From positions 2,418,001-2,482,000 of the forward strand of contig NZ_CP017659.1 of the NCBI RefSeq assembly GCF_015326965.1: 64,000 bases of DNA, written 5' to 3'. Both the position numbers and the translations under genes were made by a program. The notes below the pieces were generated by a model. The model did no database searches, was not told where the DNA came from, and was given only the letters and a program-made list of their open reading frames with translations. This document shows positions 1 to 8,876 of this stretch, piece by piece. The DNA is from Paenibacillus sp. JZ16. GTDB lineage: Bacteria > Bacillota > Bacilli > Paenibacillales > Paenibacillaceae. Within the stretch, counting starts at the first letter, position 1; each line of letters begins with the position of its first letter.

Positions 1-39
1 GCTCTTGCTTTGCGTTACGATATCTAATGAGTCAGCCAT
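1..39 (-). CDS. Partial gene start at the window edge, unidentified
   Basis: Reading the minus strand, a GGAGGAGAACG ribosome binding site precedes an ATG at 39, and an open frame (MADSLDIVTQSKS) runs off the window edge. The start lies 10 bases downstream of the permease stop, so this is probably the next gene of the sugar ABC operon, often a catabolic enzyme in such operons. Only 13 codons are visible and nothing can be said about function. Confidence 0.5.
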   Translation of the reverse strand, partial: MADSLDIVTQSKS

Positions 40-49
40 CGTTCTCCTC

Positions 50-928
50 CTATTCCTTAATGGCGCCGATCAAAACGCCTTTGACGAAATATTTTTGCAA
101 AAATGGATACAGAAGCAGTATCGGCAATGTGGAAACGATAATCGTTGCATATTTAATGGTGTCCGCGATCGCCATCCGGTCTCCCGAGGCCTCCGTCATC
201 ATGTTGTCGGTCGTATTGGTTATGAGAATTTCCCGGAGCACGAGCTGGAGCGGAAATAGCTCCCGATCCCTCAGATAGATGAGCGCCCCGAAATATGAAT
301 TCCAGTGTCCCACGGCATACCACAGAATCATGACGGCGATAACGGGCATGGACAGCGGAATAATGATCCGGAACAGAATGATCAGGTCGTTCGCCCCGTC
401 GATTTTCGCCGATTCCTCAAGACTTATCGGAACGGACTGAAAGGCGGTCCGCATAATGATCATATTGAACGTCCCGATCATCCCGGGGATCAGCATCGCC
501 CAGATCGTGTTCAGCATTCCCAGGTTATTGATCAGCAGATAAGTCGGAATCAGCCCGCCGCCGAAAAACATGGTGATGACGATCAGCATCATCAGGACAT
601 TTTTGAAGTACAAATTTCTGCGGGACAGCACATATGCGCCGATCGCCGTGGCCACCAGATTGATGGCCGTTCCTGCCACGACGTAGATCAGCGTGTTCCG
701 ATATCCCGTCGTAATCATCGGGTTGTTAAACACCGCCTTATAGGCTTCGAAGTTAATATCAAGCGGCGCGAACAGCAGCCCCCGGTGCTGGGCCAATGAA
801 GCGGGATCGCTGAACGAAGCGAAGGCAACATACACGAACGGATATAAGGTGACGAAGCAGAGGCCCGTCAGGATCAATGCATTCAGACAGACGAAGGTTA
901 TCTCGCCTGCGGATCGTTTGTTAGCCAT
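50..928 (-). CDS. Carbohydrate ABC transporter permease, YtcP/LplC type
   Basis: This 292-residue integral membrane protein is one of two permease subunits of a sugar importer. It shows about six hydrophobic segments and the conserved cytoplasmic loop EESAKIDGAND (roughly residues 190-200), the EAA motif that contacts the ATPase. It ends in a hydrophobic segment followed by GVLIGAIKE, typical of YtcP/LplC-like proteins. The ATG at 928 has a GGGAGGTCGTCC ribosome binding site. It is the third transporter gene after the binding protein and first permease. No ATPase gene is present; such systems commonly share an MsmX-like ATPase encoded elsewhere. The substrate is not identifiable from sequence, but the neighbouring M60 proteases suggest glycans from glycoproteins. 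Confidence 0.9.
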   Translation of the reverse strand: MANKRSAGEITFVCLNALILTGLCFVTLYPFVYVAFASFSDPASLAQHRGLLFAPLDINFEAYKAVFNNPMITTGYRNTLIYVVAGTAINLVATAIGAYVLSRRNLYFKNVLMMLIVITMFFGGGLIPTYLLINNLGMLNTIWAMLIPGMIGTFNMIIMRTAFQSVPISLEESAKIDGANDLIILFRIIIPLSMPVIAVMILWYAVGHWNSYFGALIYLRDRELFPLQLVLREILITNTTDNMMTEASGDRMAIADTIKYATIIVSTLPILLLYPFLQKYFVKGVLIGAIKE

Positions 929-943
929 GGACGACCTCCCTCT

Positions 944-1891
944 CTACCACAGTTTATGTTCGCTGACCCGCTTGCTGATGGAGTTCGCGAGTACAAGCAG
1001 GATAAAGCTGACTACCGCATTGAATAATCCAACGGCGGTCGTGAAGCCGTAATCCGTCTCCAGAACCCCTCTCCTGTAGACAAAGGTCGAGATCACGTCT
1101 GCCGTTTCATAAGTAAGCGGGCTGTACATCAGCAATACTTTTTCGCTGCCAACGCTAAGCATGGAGCCCATATTGAGAATAAAAATGATGATGATCGTCG
1201 GCAGCATGCCCGGCAGCGTGATGTGCAGCATCTGTTTCCAGCGGCCTGCGCCGTCCATCTTGGCCGCCTCGTACAGGGTCGGGTCAATGGTGGCGATGGC
1301 GGCAAGATAAATGATCGAACCCCAGCCTACGCCTTGCCAAATGCCGGAGCCGACATATATCGTACGGAACCAGCTGGCCTCGCTCATGAACGGAATCGAT
1401 TCGATGCCGAAAAAGCCCAGAATCTGATTCACCAAGCCATCTCTTGCGAGAAAATCGAACATGATCCCGGTTACCACGACGATGGATACGAAATGCGGCA
1501 AATACGATATCGTCTGAACCGTACGCTTAAACAGCCGGCTGCGGATTTCGTTCAGCAGCAGGGCAAGGATAATCGGTGCCGGAAACGCGAAGATGAGCTC
1601 ATAGATATTGATCAGAACGGTATTGCGCAGAAGGCGTTCGAAATAATAGCTGTTAAAAAAATTACGGAAATGCTCAAATCCGATCCACTCGCTTCCCCAA
1701 ATACCATCGGCAATGCTGAAATCTTTGAAAGCCATCAACAGACCGTACATCGGTCCATAGTGGAAGACGGCATAGTATAGAATGACGGGAAGCGCCAGTA
1801 TGTAGACGTATTTGTTCCGTTTCAAATCGTTCGCAATCGTTGTCCATTTCCCTTTGCGATGCTCGAAGGGATACTCCTGGGTTGCTGACAA
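944..1891 (-). CDS. Sugar ABC transporter permease, LplB type
   Basis: This is the partner permease, about 315 residues with roughly six membrane segments. It carries the permease signature around YEAAKMDGAGRWKQMLHITLP, which matches the EAA loop of LplB-like proteins. An upstream TTG at 1909 keeps the frame open, but the strong site GGAGGGAGGG lies inside that extension. The TTG at 1891, giving LSATQEY..., has correct spacing and is preferred. It lies between the binding protein (stop at 1982) and the second permease (start 928) in one operon. Substrate unknown. Confidence 0.9.
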   Translation of the reverse strand: MSATQEYPFEHRKGKWTTIANDLKRNKYVYILALPVILYYAVFHYGPMYGLLMAFKDFSIADGIWGSEWIGFEHFRNFFNSYYFERLLRNTVLINIYELIFAFPAPIILALLLNEIRSRLFKRTVQTISYLPHFVSIVVVTGIMFDFLARDGLVNQILGFFGIESIPFMSEASWFRTIYVGSGIWQGVGWGSIIYLAAIATIDPTLYEAAKMDGAGRWKQMLHITLPGMLPTIIIIFILNMGSMLSVGSEKVLLMYSPLTYETADVISTFVYRRGVLETDYGFTTAVGLFNAVVSFILLVLANSISKRVSEHKLW

Positions 1892-1981
1892 TCGAATCCC
1901 TCCCTCCAAATCAATTTATATGGCGCCAAGAGCGGCGGAGCCTGCATGTTTCCGCCGCTTCAGGACGTTTCCGTTTACCGT

Positions 1982-3589
1982 TTACCGCTTACCGTAACGC
2001 TCCAAGGCTTTCTGCTGTATTTCCAGAGCTTCGGCAAGACCCATGGATTCAATGGTTTTCACATACTTGTCAAACTGATCCAACGGCTCGGCGCCCATGA
2101 CGAACTTCAAGTACATCTCGTCCTTGTACGTGTTGATATCCGTCATGATGGAAGCGTAGCGGCTGCTCTCGGATTGGGTCGGCGTTGTGCGCGGCATTTT
2201 CTTCTCCATGGTCGGCTCTGCCCAGATGATCTTGGACTCCAGCTGATCCGGCTCGGTCGTATATTGTTGATCGAACCGAATATCAAGCATGAACGGCCCG
2301 CTGAAGGTTGCGCGGTTATGCTTGGACATGGACTGGATCACCGGCAGTCCCGAAGGGTCCTTCAATACATCGGGCTTAAACATCGGCTTGCCGTCCTCCA
2401 TCGAGTAGCTGACGCCCTCTTTTCCGAAGTTAAACAACAGGGTGCCTTCCTCGGAATAGCCGTAATCCAGCCACTTCACCGTTTCAATCGGATTTTTGTT
2501 GCTGGTAGTAACTGCTGCCCCTATTCCGTTAAATGCATAGTCTTTATATCCCCAAATCTGCATGTCGCCTTGGTTCATGACAGGGTAGGGGGCTGCCACC
2601 AACCTGAAGTTCGGATCTTTATCCTTCATGAGCGTTCCATACTTGCCGATCCCGCTGCCGGTGTATAGAATCGCTGATCCGATCTGCCCGCCCGTAATTT
2701 TGGCCTCCAGCATTTTCTCATCGGTCGTCGCAAAGTCTTGATCAAGCAAGCCTTCCTTGTACCACTGGTTCATGAGCGTCAAGAACTCTTTGAACCTCGG
2801 ATCCGTCGGGCCGTATTTAACCTGACCCTCCTCTTGATAAAATCCGGCATTAATGCCCCATGCCCCGAGAAAAGCGGTCGTTGTATCGACATCTCCTTTC
2901 GTCAGATACAGGGGAATCTCATCCGCCTTGCCATTGCCGTTCGGATCTTGCTCCTTAAAAGCCTTCAATACGTTGTACCATTCATCAACCGTGGTCGGCA
3001 TCGAAAGCCCCAGCTTATCGAGCCAATCCTGCCGGATCGTCGGTCCGAGAAATACCTTAAGCTTGTCGTCGGTGCGGAGGAACGGGAACACATAGATGCT
3101 GCCGTCATCGGTCATAATTTCCTTCTTCCACTCCGGATGCTCCTCGAGCACCTTTTTAAAGTTCGGGGCATATTGGTCGATCAAATCATTGAGTTTGATG
3201 ATTTTACCGTCCTTGATCGCCTTCTCCGGTCCTCCCGGATAGCCGGCCCATGAATATTCGATCACGTCCGGGAGTTTATCCGAGGTCATCATCAGATTGA
3301 ACTGCTCCGTCGCCTGCTGGCCCTGCGGAGGATGCTGAAAATCCACTTTCACCCCGGTGATCCTCTCCAGCTCCTTATAAGCCTCGATTTCGTTGTAACT
3401 CTTCATCGTAGCGGACACCTGGCTAACGATTTGCACCCAATACGTCAGTTCCGATAGAACCGGAGGGGCTTCCGGGTCCGACGCTACCTCCGGTTGTTCC
3501 TTGGCAGGGCCGCCGCAACCTGCCGCCGTTATGGCCATGGTGACAGCGAGCAAAACAATCCAGAATACTTTAAACCTGTTGACCTTCAT
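1982..3589 (-). CDS. Extracellular solute-binding lipoprotein of sugar ABC transporter (LplA-like)
   Basis: The protein is about 535 residues. It starts with a positively charged N-terminus, a hydrophobic core and the lipobox TAAGC, followed by a Gly/Pro/Glu-rich linker, so it should be a lipid-anchored binding protein. The body has typical family-1 features such as the GNGKADEIPLY calcium-like loop and the length of LplA-type proteins. The ATG at 3589 sits nine bases after GGGAGG; an ATG at 3595 is only three bases away and is less likely. It is the first gene of the ABC operon. A sequence element about 134 bp upstream also occurs before the M60 protease gene, suggesting shared control. Binding-protein sequence does not reveal the sugar. 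Confidence 0.92.
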   Translation of the reverse strand: MKVNRFKVFWIVLLAVTMAITAAGCGGPAKEQPEVASDPEAPPVLSELTYWVQIVSQVSATMKSYNEIEAYKELERITGVKVDFQHPPQGQQATEQFNLMMTSDKLPDVIEYSWAGYPGGPEKAIKDGKIIKLNDLIDQYAPNFKKVLEEHPEWKKEIMTDDGSIYVFPFLRTDDKLKVFLGPTIRQDWLDKLGLSMPTTVDEWYNVLKAFKEQDPNGNGKADEIPLYLTKGDVDTTTAFLGAWGINAGFYQEEGQVKYGPTDPRFKEFLTLMNQWYKEGLLDQDFATTDEKMLEAKITGGQIGSAILYTGSGIGKYGTLMKDKDPNFRLVAAPYPVMNQGDMQIWGYKDYAFNGIGAAVTTSNKNPIETVKWLDYGYSEEGTLLFNFGKEGVSYSMEDGKPMFKPDVLKDPSGLPVIQSMSKHNRATFSGPFMLDIRFDQQYTTEPDQLESKIIWAEPTMEKKMPRTTPTQSESSRYASIMTDINTYKDEMYLKFVMGAEPLDQFDKYVKTIESMGLAEALEIQQKALERYGKR

Positions 3590-3722
3590 TATCATTTGCC
3601 TCCCTTTTCCTTTGTTTGTTGTGCGAATTTCTGGTTTGTTAAGCACCACCTTACTGAACATTTTGTCGATTGAACACCGCCGTGTTTTCTAATTGTGCAA
3701 TATATTTTTAAGGCAGTACATT

Positions 3723-3744
3723 GTCTATATTTAATCTTGGACTG
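3723..3744. promoter_or_regulatory. Putative operator shared by the ABC operon and the M60 gene (copy 1)
   Basis: The plus strand reads GTC, one base, ATATTTAA, four variable bases, then GGACTG with one base between. The same 22-base pattern with four mismatches is found at 7192-7213. Both copies lie about 135 bp upstream of a minus-strand start (3589 and 7056). This equal placement argues for a regulator site rather than chance. The binding protein is unknown; the AraC regulator at 12938 or the XRE-cupin at 7857 are candidates by proximity. Confidence 0.45.
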
Positions 3745-3780
3745 ATTTATTTCATGATGGATGGCCATTACAGAAATGAA

Positions 3781-3801
3781 GGGCGGCCGAAACGGCCGCC
3801 C
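3781..3801 (-). terminator. GC-rich hairpin downstream of the first M60 gene
   Basis: Perfect 9-bp stem GGGCGGCCG/CGGCCGCCC with a three-base loop, 19 bases after the M60 stop codon. On the minus strand it is followed by TTCATTT, and on the plus strand by CTTTT, so it can act in either direction. Confidence 0.75.
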
Positions 3802-3819
3802 TTTTCATTAAGTAAGCTG

Positions 3820-6800
3820 CTAGGAAGCCGAGCTGCGGCTTCGGATGTAGTCTATGTCTCCAAGAAGCAGCTCCGCGAAGCCGAAATCGAGATGCTTGCC
3901 CTGCTGCGCCTTAATGGCATTCTCCAGCGAAGTGATTGCATCCTCAGCTGCTACGCTTCCAGGCGAATGCTGCTGGAGATTCGCAATTTTGGCCAATAAG
4001 CTTTGCGTGATGCCGTGATTATCGATCCAGCCTTTCTCTTCCCCTGCTCTTACGATATCGTCGAGCTGTTCCAGATCGACAGCAACCTCGAATGGGTATT
4101 CGCGAACCGTGATATTCCCGGCTGCATCTTCTGCCGTTATGCGAAGGATGTGCGGACCGGCAGTCAGCGTTAACGGCTCTATAACCAGCGTTTCCGCAGC
4201 TTCCTTGTCATCCAGTTCCACGATGACGGCGGATACGCCGCTTAATGCGTCCGTGATGTGAGGTGACATGGTGAAACGCTCGGTTTGGTATACGGACTGG
4301 GTCACGTTTGTCGTGATTTCCGGTCCGCTCCGGTCGATCTTCACCGTCTTAATCGCTTCATTACTTGTCACTCCGGACAGGGCAGCTGCCCGAGCGTATA
4401 TCGTTGTCTGACCTTCTGTTTCTACAATTATGGGAGCCGTGTAATCGGTCCATTTGCCATTGGAGTCCATTTTGTACTGGTTCCGCATGCCTGCCGCTTC
4501 AGCTTCCGGTGTCATCGTGATGGTGACCTTCACTGATTCGCGGCTCCACTCGGAATCCTGATCGACCTTGATCTCGGGAGGAGCATTTAACGAGTGGGTC
4601 TCCCTTAAGCGCCAAAGCTCCTGCTTAGGTAAGGGTAAGTTCAAGGCGGCGATACGGGATTGAACCTCAGACTTAGAATACGGAAGCGCCCATTTATCGA
4701 AGAACTCCGTCAGGTTTTCGCCTGCGGTTTTCGAGGCCATGATAACAAACGTGTCGATCTCTTCTTGGTTTGTCGCTGGCAGCTGGGATGCCGGCAGCTC
4801 CCGGTACGCCTGATGAAGCTCAGCATAAAAGTCCCATCCGTAAGCCAGGGAAAGCTGGCGGAACATTACGAGATAGCCGAAAAGATCGAGCTGGCCCGAG
4901 GTGCCGAACGACTTGCCCGGAAGATCGCTTTCGATATATTCAAACGCTAAGTCATAGAAATCTTTCCCATCGGCATTGCGAATCAATAAGTTGCTGCTGT
5001 TGCCGAATTTCTCTTGGACATATAAGGAGTAAATATTTACCGTAATTTCACCCGTTACGTTCCAGTTCCAGGCTCCTTGCTGATATTCGTGACCGGTCTC
5101 GTGCCAGAAGCCCCATCCTCCCTGAGTAACTCGGGATATGTCCACGGCGTGGCCCGCCGAAGGATCGATGTGGAACATGATCGGATAGCCGGCATGCATA
5201 TAACCCGCACTAATTTGGCGATCCGCAACGTAACGGAACGGAAGGTCTATACTTTTGTGCGGCAGCGGTTGATCCGGGGAAAGCCCCGCGACTTCCTCTG
5301 TGTAGTCCACGATTGCATCCCACTTCTCCACTAATTGCTGCGGATCTTCAAGCTGCCTGATATACTCGGACGGAAGCGTCAAGATCACTCTGCGTCCCTG
5401 AAGCTCTGCCCATGGAGCGGGATGATGCCGAATCGTGTCTTCCCATTCAGCCGAAGAGGTCTCGCCAAGGATATAATACGGAGCGCGAACTCCGCCGCTG
5501 ATTTCAATATCCTTCGCAACGCCCGGCTGCGGCTTGGTCGGAATCAGGTAAATCAGGCCGCCATAAGGGCTGCGGATCCGGTTCTCGCCCGGAAGGAGCG
5601 GCTTCCGCTGTGTGATGACCGGAGGTCGTTCCCATTCCGTTTTACTTGTCAAATTATCCGTGTGAGCCCCTACCTGCACATCTAAATTCTGGGTACCTTC
5701 AGGAACATGAATCGTTACCCATTCTCCGGCCGGTGCGTATAACCCCGTGCTGATCCAATTCTTCGGAACCGTCCCTTGGCGTAAATAGTCAAAGGTTGAA
5801 TAATCAAAATTCACGTGAACGGATTGTCCCGACACTCGCGGCGCGTCCCCCGGTACGGTCCCGGGAAATTGATCGGCATAAGGGGATTTGGGGGCCGTCA
5901 GGTCATTGCCGATCCGTCCCAATTGAAAAGCTAACAATGCGCTGGTATAGGGCGCTTTGGAACGGTCGAGCGGAAACGTAAGCTGGGACTCCAAATCGCT
6001 GGCATCCTGCTCGATCACAGCATATAGCGGGCTTTGCGGGGAGATGCTGCTGACGGTTCCGCCGGTCACCGAAGCGATGACTTGCAGCTTCTTGTCAGCG
6101 CCGGCGCCAGGCCGTCCGACGTTCACCTGATCCGGTGACAGCGTTCCAGCCTCAATCGCCTCGGCCTGCTCCAGCAGCTTTAGCGAATGGTAATTGGCCG
6201 ATTGCTCCGGTGTCAATGTGGGCAAGGTTTCCGTTCGAGTCGACGCCGTATTGTTCATCAGACCAAGACCCATCCGGTTCAATAGGCGCTGCACCGGGAA
6301 ATCTTCACTGAGCCTGCCCGAACGGCCCTGATATTCGTTCCCGAGGAAGACATGCGGATATTGCTCCATCACCCATCCTTTTAAGGGGACAACGACATGA
6401 CCTCCTTGCGCGACGTAATGCTCGACGGCATCGACCTCGCTATCCTTCAGCGTCCCGTCAACATAAGCTACGGGGTAGCGGGACGGATCCAAATGCTCAG
6501 GCGTGAATTGCTCCAACCGGACCAGATCGATCGGCACATCGGTTTCGATGGCATAATTCTTCCACGTTGCCGACAACATGGGCAATCGCCCCTTGCCTTC
6601 CAATGCCTCCTGATAGGTCAACGTCTCGGAATCCTCCGTTAACCACAGGAGGATGTTGCGTGCCACCGTCTTCCGCTCATCGGTAATGTCGGAGGTGAAT
6701 TTGAAATAGGAGTCATCGCCTGCAACAACGACTTTGCCTTTTCCGTAGCGAGCCGCTGCAAGAATCGGCGTCGTGTCGGGGTTGACCGCCAGGACGAAGG

Positions 6801-7056
6801 CTTGGTCTCCGATGGCCGCGACACCGCCGTTATAGGTGGCCGATACCGTCGGATAACCGGACAAATCCTTATAAATTACATCAAGATCATGCTGGGTTGC
6901 CAGGCTCGCTGCGGTATTCGTGCCTAATGCATGAACGTCGGCCTGCTCCGTCATTCCATCCGCCGCCATCAGTGTCTTCCCTGACGGCGGAACGGCTGCA
7001 AGCGTGCAAGCAACCGCCAATAACAGCTTCAACCACTTTTTGGTGTGGAAACCCAT
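3820..7056 (-). CDS. Secreted M60-family (enhancin/mucinase-like) metalloprotease with C-terminal Ig-like domain
   Basis: The product is about 1078 residues. It opens with a signal peptide (MGFHTKKWLKLLLAVACT...) and is expected to be secreted. The zinc site is HETGH at residues 652-656 with Glu670 downstream, matching the HEXXH-X(8,28)-E gluzincin signature of M60 peptidases, which cleave O-glycosylated mucin-type proteins. An N-terminal region of about 300 residues precedes the catalytic part, and a beta-rich Ig/OmpL47-like segment (about 830-960) and a short helical tail follow. The ATG at 7056 (after AAAGGAG) was chosen; a longer open frame runs upstream through the cupin gene without a signal sequence and is not credible. 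It is paralogous to the product at 10377. It lies directly upstream of the ABC operon and shares an operator-like element with it. Confidence 0.88.
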   Translation of the reverse strand: MGFHTKKWLKLLLAVACTLAAVPPSGKTLMAADGMTEQADVHALGTNTAASLATQHDLDVIYKDLSGYPTVSATYNGGVAAIGDQAFVLAVNPDTTPILAAARYGKGKVVVAGDDSYFKFTSDITDERKTVARNILLWLTEDSETLTYQEALEGKGRLPMLSATWKNYAIETDVPIDLVRLEQFTPEHLDPSRYPVAYVDGTLKDSEVDAVEHYVAQGGHVVVPLKGWVMEQYPHVFLGNEYQGRSGRLSEDFPVQRLLNRMGLGLMNNTASTRTETLPTLTPEQSANYHSLKLLEQAEAIEAGTLSPDQVNVGRPGAGADKKLQVIASVTGGTVSSISPQSPLYAVIEQDASDLESQLTFPLDRSKAPYTSALLAFQLGRIGNDLTAPKSPYADQFPGTVPGDAPRVSGQSVHVNFDYSTFDYLRQGTVPKNWISTGLYAPAGEWVTIHVPEGTQNLDVQVGAHTDNLTSKTEWERPPVITQRKPLLPGENRIRSPYGGLIYLIPTKPQPGVAKDIEISGGVRAPYYILGETSSAEWEDTIRHHPAPWAELQGRRVILTLPSEYIRQLEDPQQLVEKWDAIVDYTEEVAGLSPDQPLPHKSIDLPFRYVADRQISAGYMHAGYPIMFHIDPSAGHAVDISRVTQGGWGFWHETGHEYQQGAWNWNVTGEITVNIYSLYVQEKFGNSSNLLIRNADGKDFYDLAFEYIESDLPGKSFGTSGQLDLFGYLVMFRQLSLAYGWDFYAELHQAYRELPASQLPATNQEEIDTFVIMASKTAGENLTEFFDKWALPYSKSEVQSRIAALNLPLPKQELWRLRETHSLNAPPEIKVDQDSEWSRESVKVTITMTPEAEAAGMRNQYKMDSNGKWTDYTAPIIVETEGQTTIYARAAALSGVTSNEAIKTVKIDRSGPEITTNVTQSVYQTERFTMSPHITDALSGVSAVIVELDDKEAAETLVIEPLTLTAGPHILRITAEDAAGNITVREYPFEVAVDLEQLDDIVRAGEEKGWIDNHGITQSLLAKIANLQQHSPGSVAAEDAITSLENAIKAQQGKHLDFGFAELLLGDIDYIRSRSSAS

Positions 7057-7171
7057 CAACCGCTCAACTCCTTTGCCGATGATTTCGTAATAGCAACGAG
7101 AAACGAACTGCTTCCGTTTCACCTCCCCCTCCCTCCAATTTCCTTTTTCCCTGCGTCCTAAATATAAAACA

Positions 7172-7230
7172 GCCGCCCGGAACACCATACAGTCGATATT
7201 TAAGATCGGACTGTATTTTTTCCGGGCGGC
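7172..7230 (-). terminator. Long hairpin between the XRE-cupin gene and M60 gene, enclosing an operator-like palindrome
   Basis: Arms GCCGCCCGGA (7172-7181) and TCCGGGCGGC (7221-7230) are exact complements. On the minus strand the stem is followed by TGTTTTAT, so it probably terminates the kbl-tdh-XRE transcript. Inside the loop lies a second inverted repeat, ATACAGTC (7187-7194) and GACTGTAT (7209-7216), which contains the second copy of the element described at 3723. Confidence 0.65.
7192..7213. promoter_or_regulatory. Putative operator shared by the M60 gene and the ABC operon (copy 2)
   Basis: Second copy of the element at 3723-3744: GTC, ATATTTAA and GGACTG at the same internal spacing, 136 bp upstream of the M60 start at 7056. 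Here it is nearly palindromic, with the outer arms ATACAGTC and GACTGTAT, as expected for a dimeric regulator site. Confidence 0.45.
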
Positions 7231-7288
7231 ACTAACTTTTTTTAATATTGGGTTGTCGGTAATCAATAAGTGCAGCTGTTTATCAAGA

Positions 7289-7857
7289 TCATCCTCTGGC
7301 TGCGGCATCCGCATAGAATATAATCGTGTAAAATTTCGTGGTTTTATTCCCAGGGTTAACGTACCGATGAGGCCGATTAGCCGAGAAATGCACAGAGCTT
7401 CCGGCAGGGACGGTATAGCTTTCGTCTTCGCGCCACAGCTCCAGCTCTCCCTGATGCACAAAAATATATTCCTCCACGCCATCATTATGCGCTTCTGAAC
7501 CATGGTCACAGCCGGGATCCATGATGACCATATAGGACTCGAATTTGGTGCGCAGGTTGTAGGAGAACAAAGGGTATACCCGGTAAGCGCCTTCAGCCTC
7601 GTGAAAAGGCTCCACGTCCTCCGGGGATACCACGGTCACTTCGGTTTCAGCCTCTTCGATGAGCGTGGTGAATGAAATGCCGAGGCCGCTGACGATACGC
7701 CACAATACCGAAATCGTCGGGTTGGAATCCCCCGCTCGATCTGTCCCAGCATGGCTTTGCTAACACCGGTCAACTCGGCTACGTTATCGAGGCTGAGGCC
7801 CCGTGATTTGCGGATAGCTTGCAGATTTCTCCCTACTTTTTTATGAATGGGTTCCAA
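7289..7857 (-). pseudogene. XRE-family HTH regulator with C-terminal cupin domain, frameshifted
   Basis: The 5' part (7857 down to about 7735) encodes a classic HTH (RKSRGLSLDNVAELTGVSKAMLGQIERG). After IERG the frame should continue as D/E-SNPTISVLW, which is conserved in XRE-cupin regulators, but that text is found in the next frame. A run of five C on the plus strand at 7729-7733 would restore the frame if it had six. The second frame then encodes a complete cupin domain with HNDGVEEYIFVHQGELEL and a final PHRYVN segment, ending at 7289. The intact protein would be about 189 residues. The gene follows tdh by 33 bases, so it belongs to the kbl-tdh transcript. The lesion is either genuine inactivation or a homopolymer read error. 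Confidence 0.8.
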
Positions 7858-7890
7858 GTGTAACCATATCCTCCTTCTGAAACGAAGCCG

Positions 7891-8862
7891 TTAACTGATC
7901 TTGCTCTGATCCGCTTGCGGCTTCTCCATAAGCTTTGACACCATATCATCGGTCATATGGTTCAAATCATATTGTACATCAAATCCCCATTCTTCGCGTG
8001 CCGCAGTTGCATCGATAGAATCCGGCCATTCGTTCGCAATCGCTTGACGGACAGGATCCACGTGATAGTCGAGGCTGAAATCCGGTATATGGCGGCGGAT
8101 GCTGGCCGCAATCCCCTCAGGGTCGACGCTCATCGCCGTAACATTAAAGGCATTGCGGTGCTTCAGCTTAGCCGGATCCGCTTCCATCAATGCAATGATA
8201 GCGGAGATCGCATCCGGCATGTACATCATGTCAAGGTAGGTCCCTTTATCAATGTAGGAAGTATAGCTGCCGCTGCGAATAGCATCTACATACATCTCAA
8301 CCGCATAATCCGTCGTTCCCCCGCCCGGAGGGGCGGAGTGGGAGATCAGGCCTGGAAAGCGCAATCCGCGGGTATCCACTCCGAATTTATGGTAATAGTA
8401 GTCACACAACAGCTCGCCGGAGACCTTGCTGACACCATACATCGTTAACGGGCGCTGCAGCGTATCTTGCGGCGTTGCTCTTTTCGGGGTGTCCGCCCCG
8501 AATGCTGCGATAGAGCTCGGCGTAAAGAACTGGCAGGATAATGCCCGTGCCGTCTCGAGCCCGCTTAACAAACCGCCCATGTTCAGGTTCCACGCCAGTG
8601 CGGGATTGGATTCCGCCTTGGCGGACAACAGGGCTGCAAGATGGATAATCGTATCCGCGCGGTGTTCTTTAGCTGCTTCATGGAAAGCTTGGGGGTCGGT
8701 TACATCCAGTATTCGGAACGGTCCTGATTGCACCGTCTCATGATGGATTTGGCGAATGTCCGTTGCGAGAACAGCTTCTTCGCCGTAAACTTGCCGCAAT
8801 TTCGCCACCAGGTCCGAACCAATCTGCCCGAGCGCACCGGTTACCATAATTCGTTTCATCAC
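7891..8862 (-). CDS. tdh: L-threonine 3-dehydrogenase, short-chain (epimerase-like) type
   Basis: The 323-residue protein has an N-terminal NAD-binding motif [10 protein letters not shown] and the catalytic pair Tyr142 and Lys146 in YGVSK, as in the extended SDR/UDP-galactose epimerase-like threonine dehydrogenases. It should oxidise L-threonine to 2-amino-3-ketobutyrate in the cytoplasm. It starts 14 bases after the kbl stop, the usual partner that uses this unstable product. The adjacency to kbl is the strongest argument for TDH over other SDR epimerases. Two secreted M60 proteases flank the pair, and their presumed mucin-like substrates are rich in threonine. Confidence 0.9.
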   Translation of the reverse strand: MMKRIMVTGALGQIGSDLVAKLRQVYGEEAVLATDIRQIHHETVQSGPFRILDVTDPQAFHEAAKEHRADTIIHLAALLSAKAESNPALAWNLNMGGLLSGLETARALSCQFFTPSSIAAFGADTPKRATPQDTLQRPLTMYGVSKVSGELLCDYYYHKFGVDTRGLRFPGLISHSAPPGGGTTDYAVEMYVDAIRSGSYTSYIDKGTYLDMMYMPDAISAIIALMEADPAKLKHRNAFNVTAMSVDPEGIAASIRRHIPDFSLDYHVDPVRQAIANEWPDSIDATAAREEWGFDVQYDLNHMTDDMVSKLMEKPQADQSKIS

Positions 8863-8876
8863 TTGTGCCCCCTTAT

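Noticed and set aside
7057..7509. N-terminal extension of the first M60 gene by about 150 residues
   Set aside because: It runs antisense-free through the cupin gene, has no signal peptide and ends before a well-placed start with a secretion signal.
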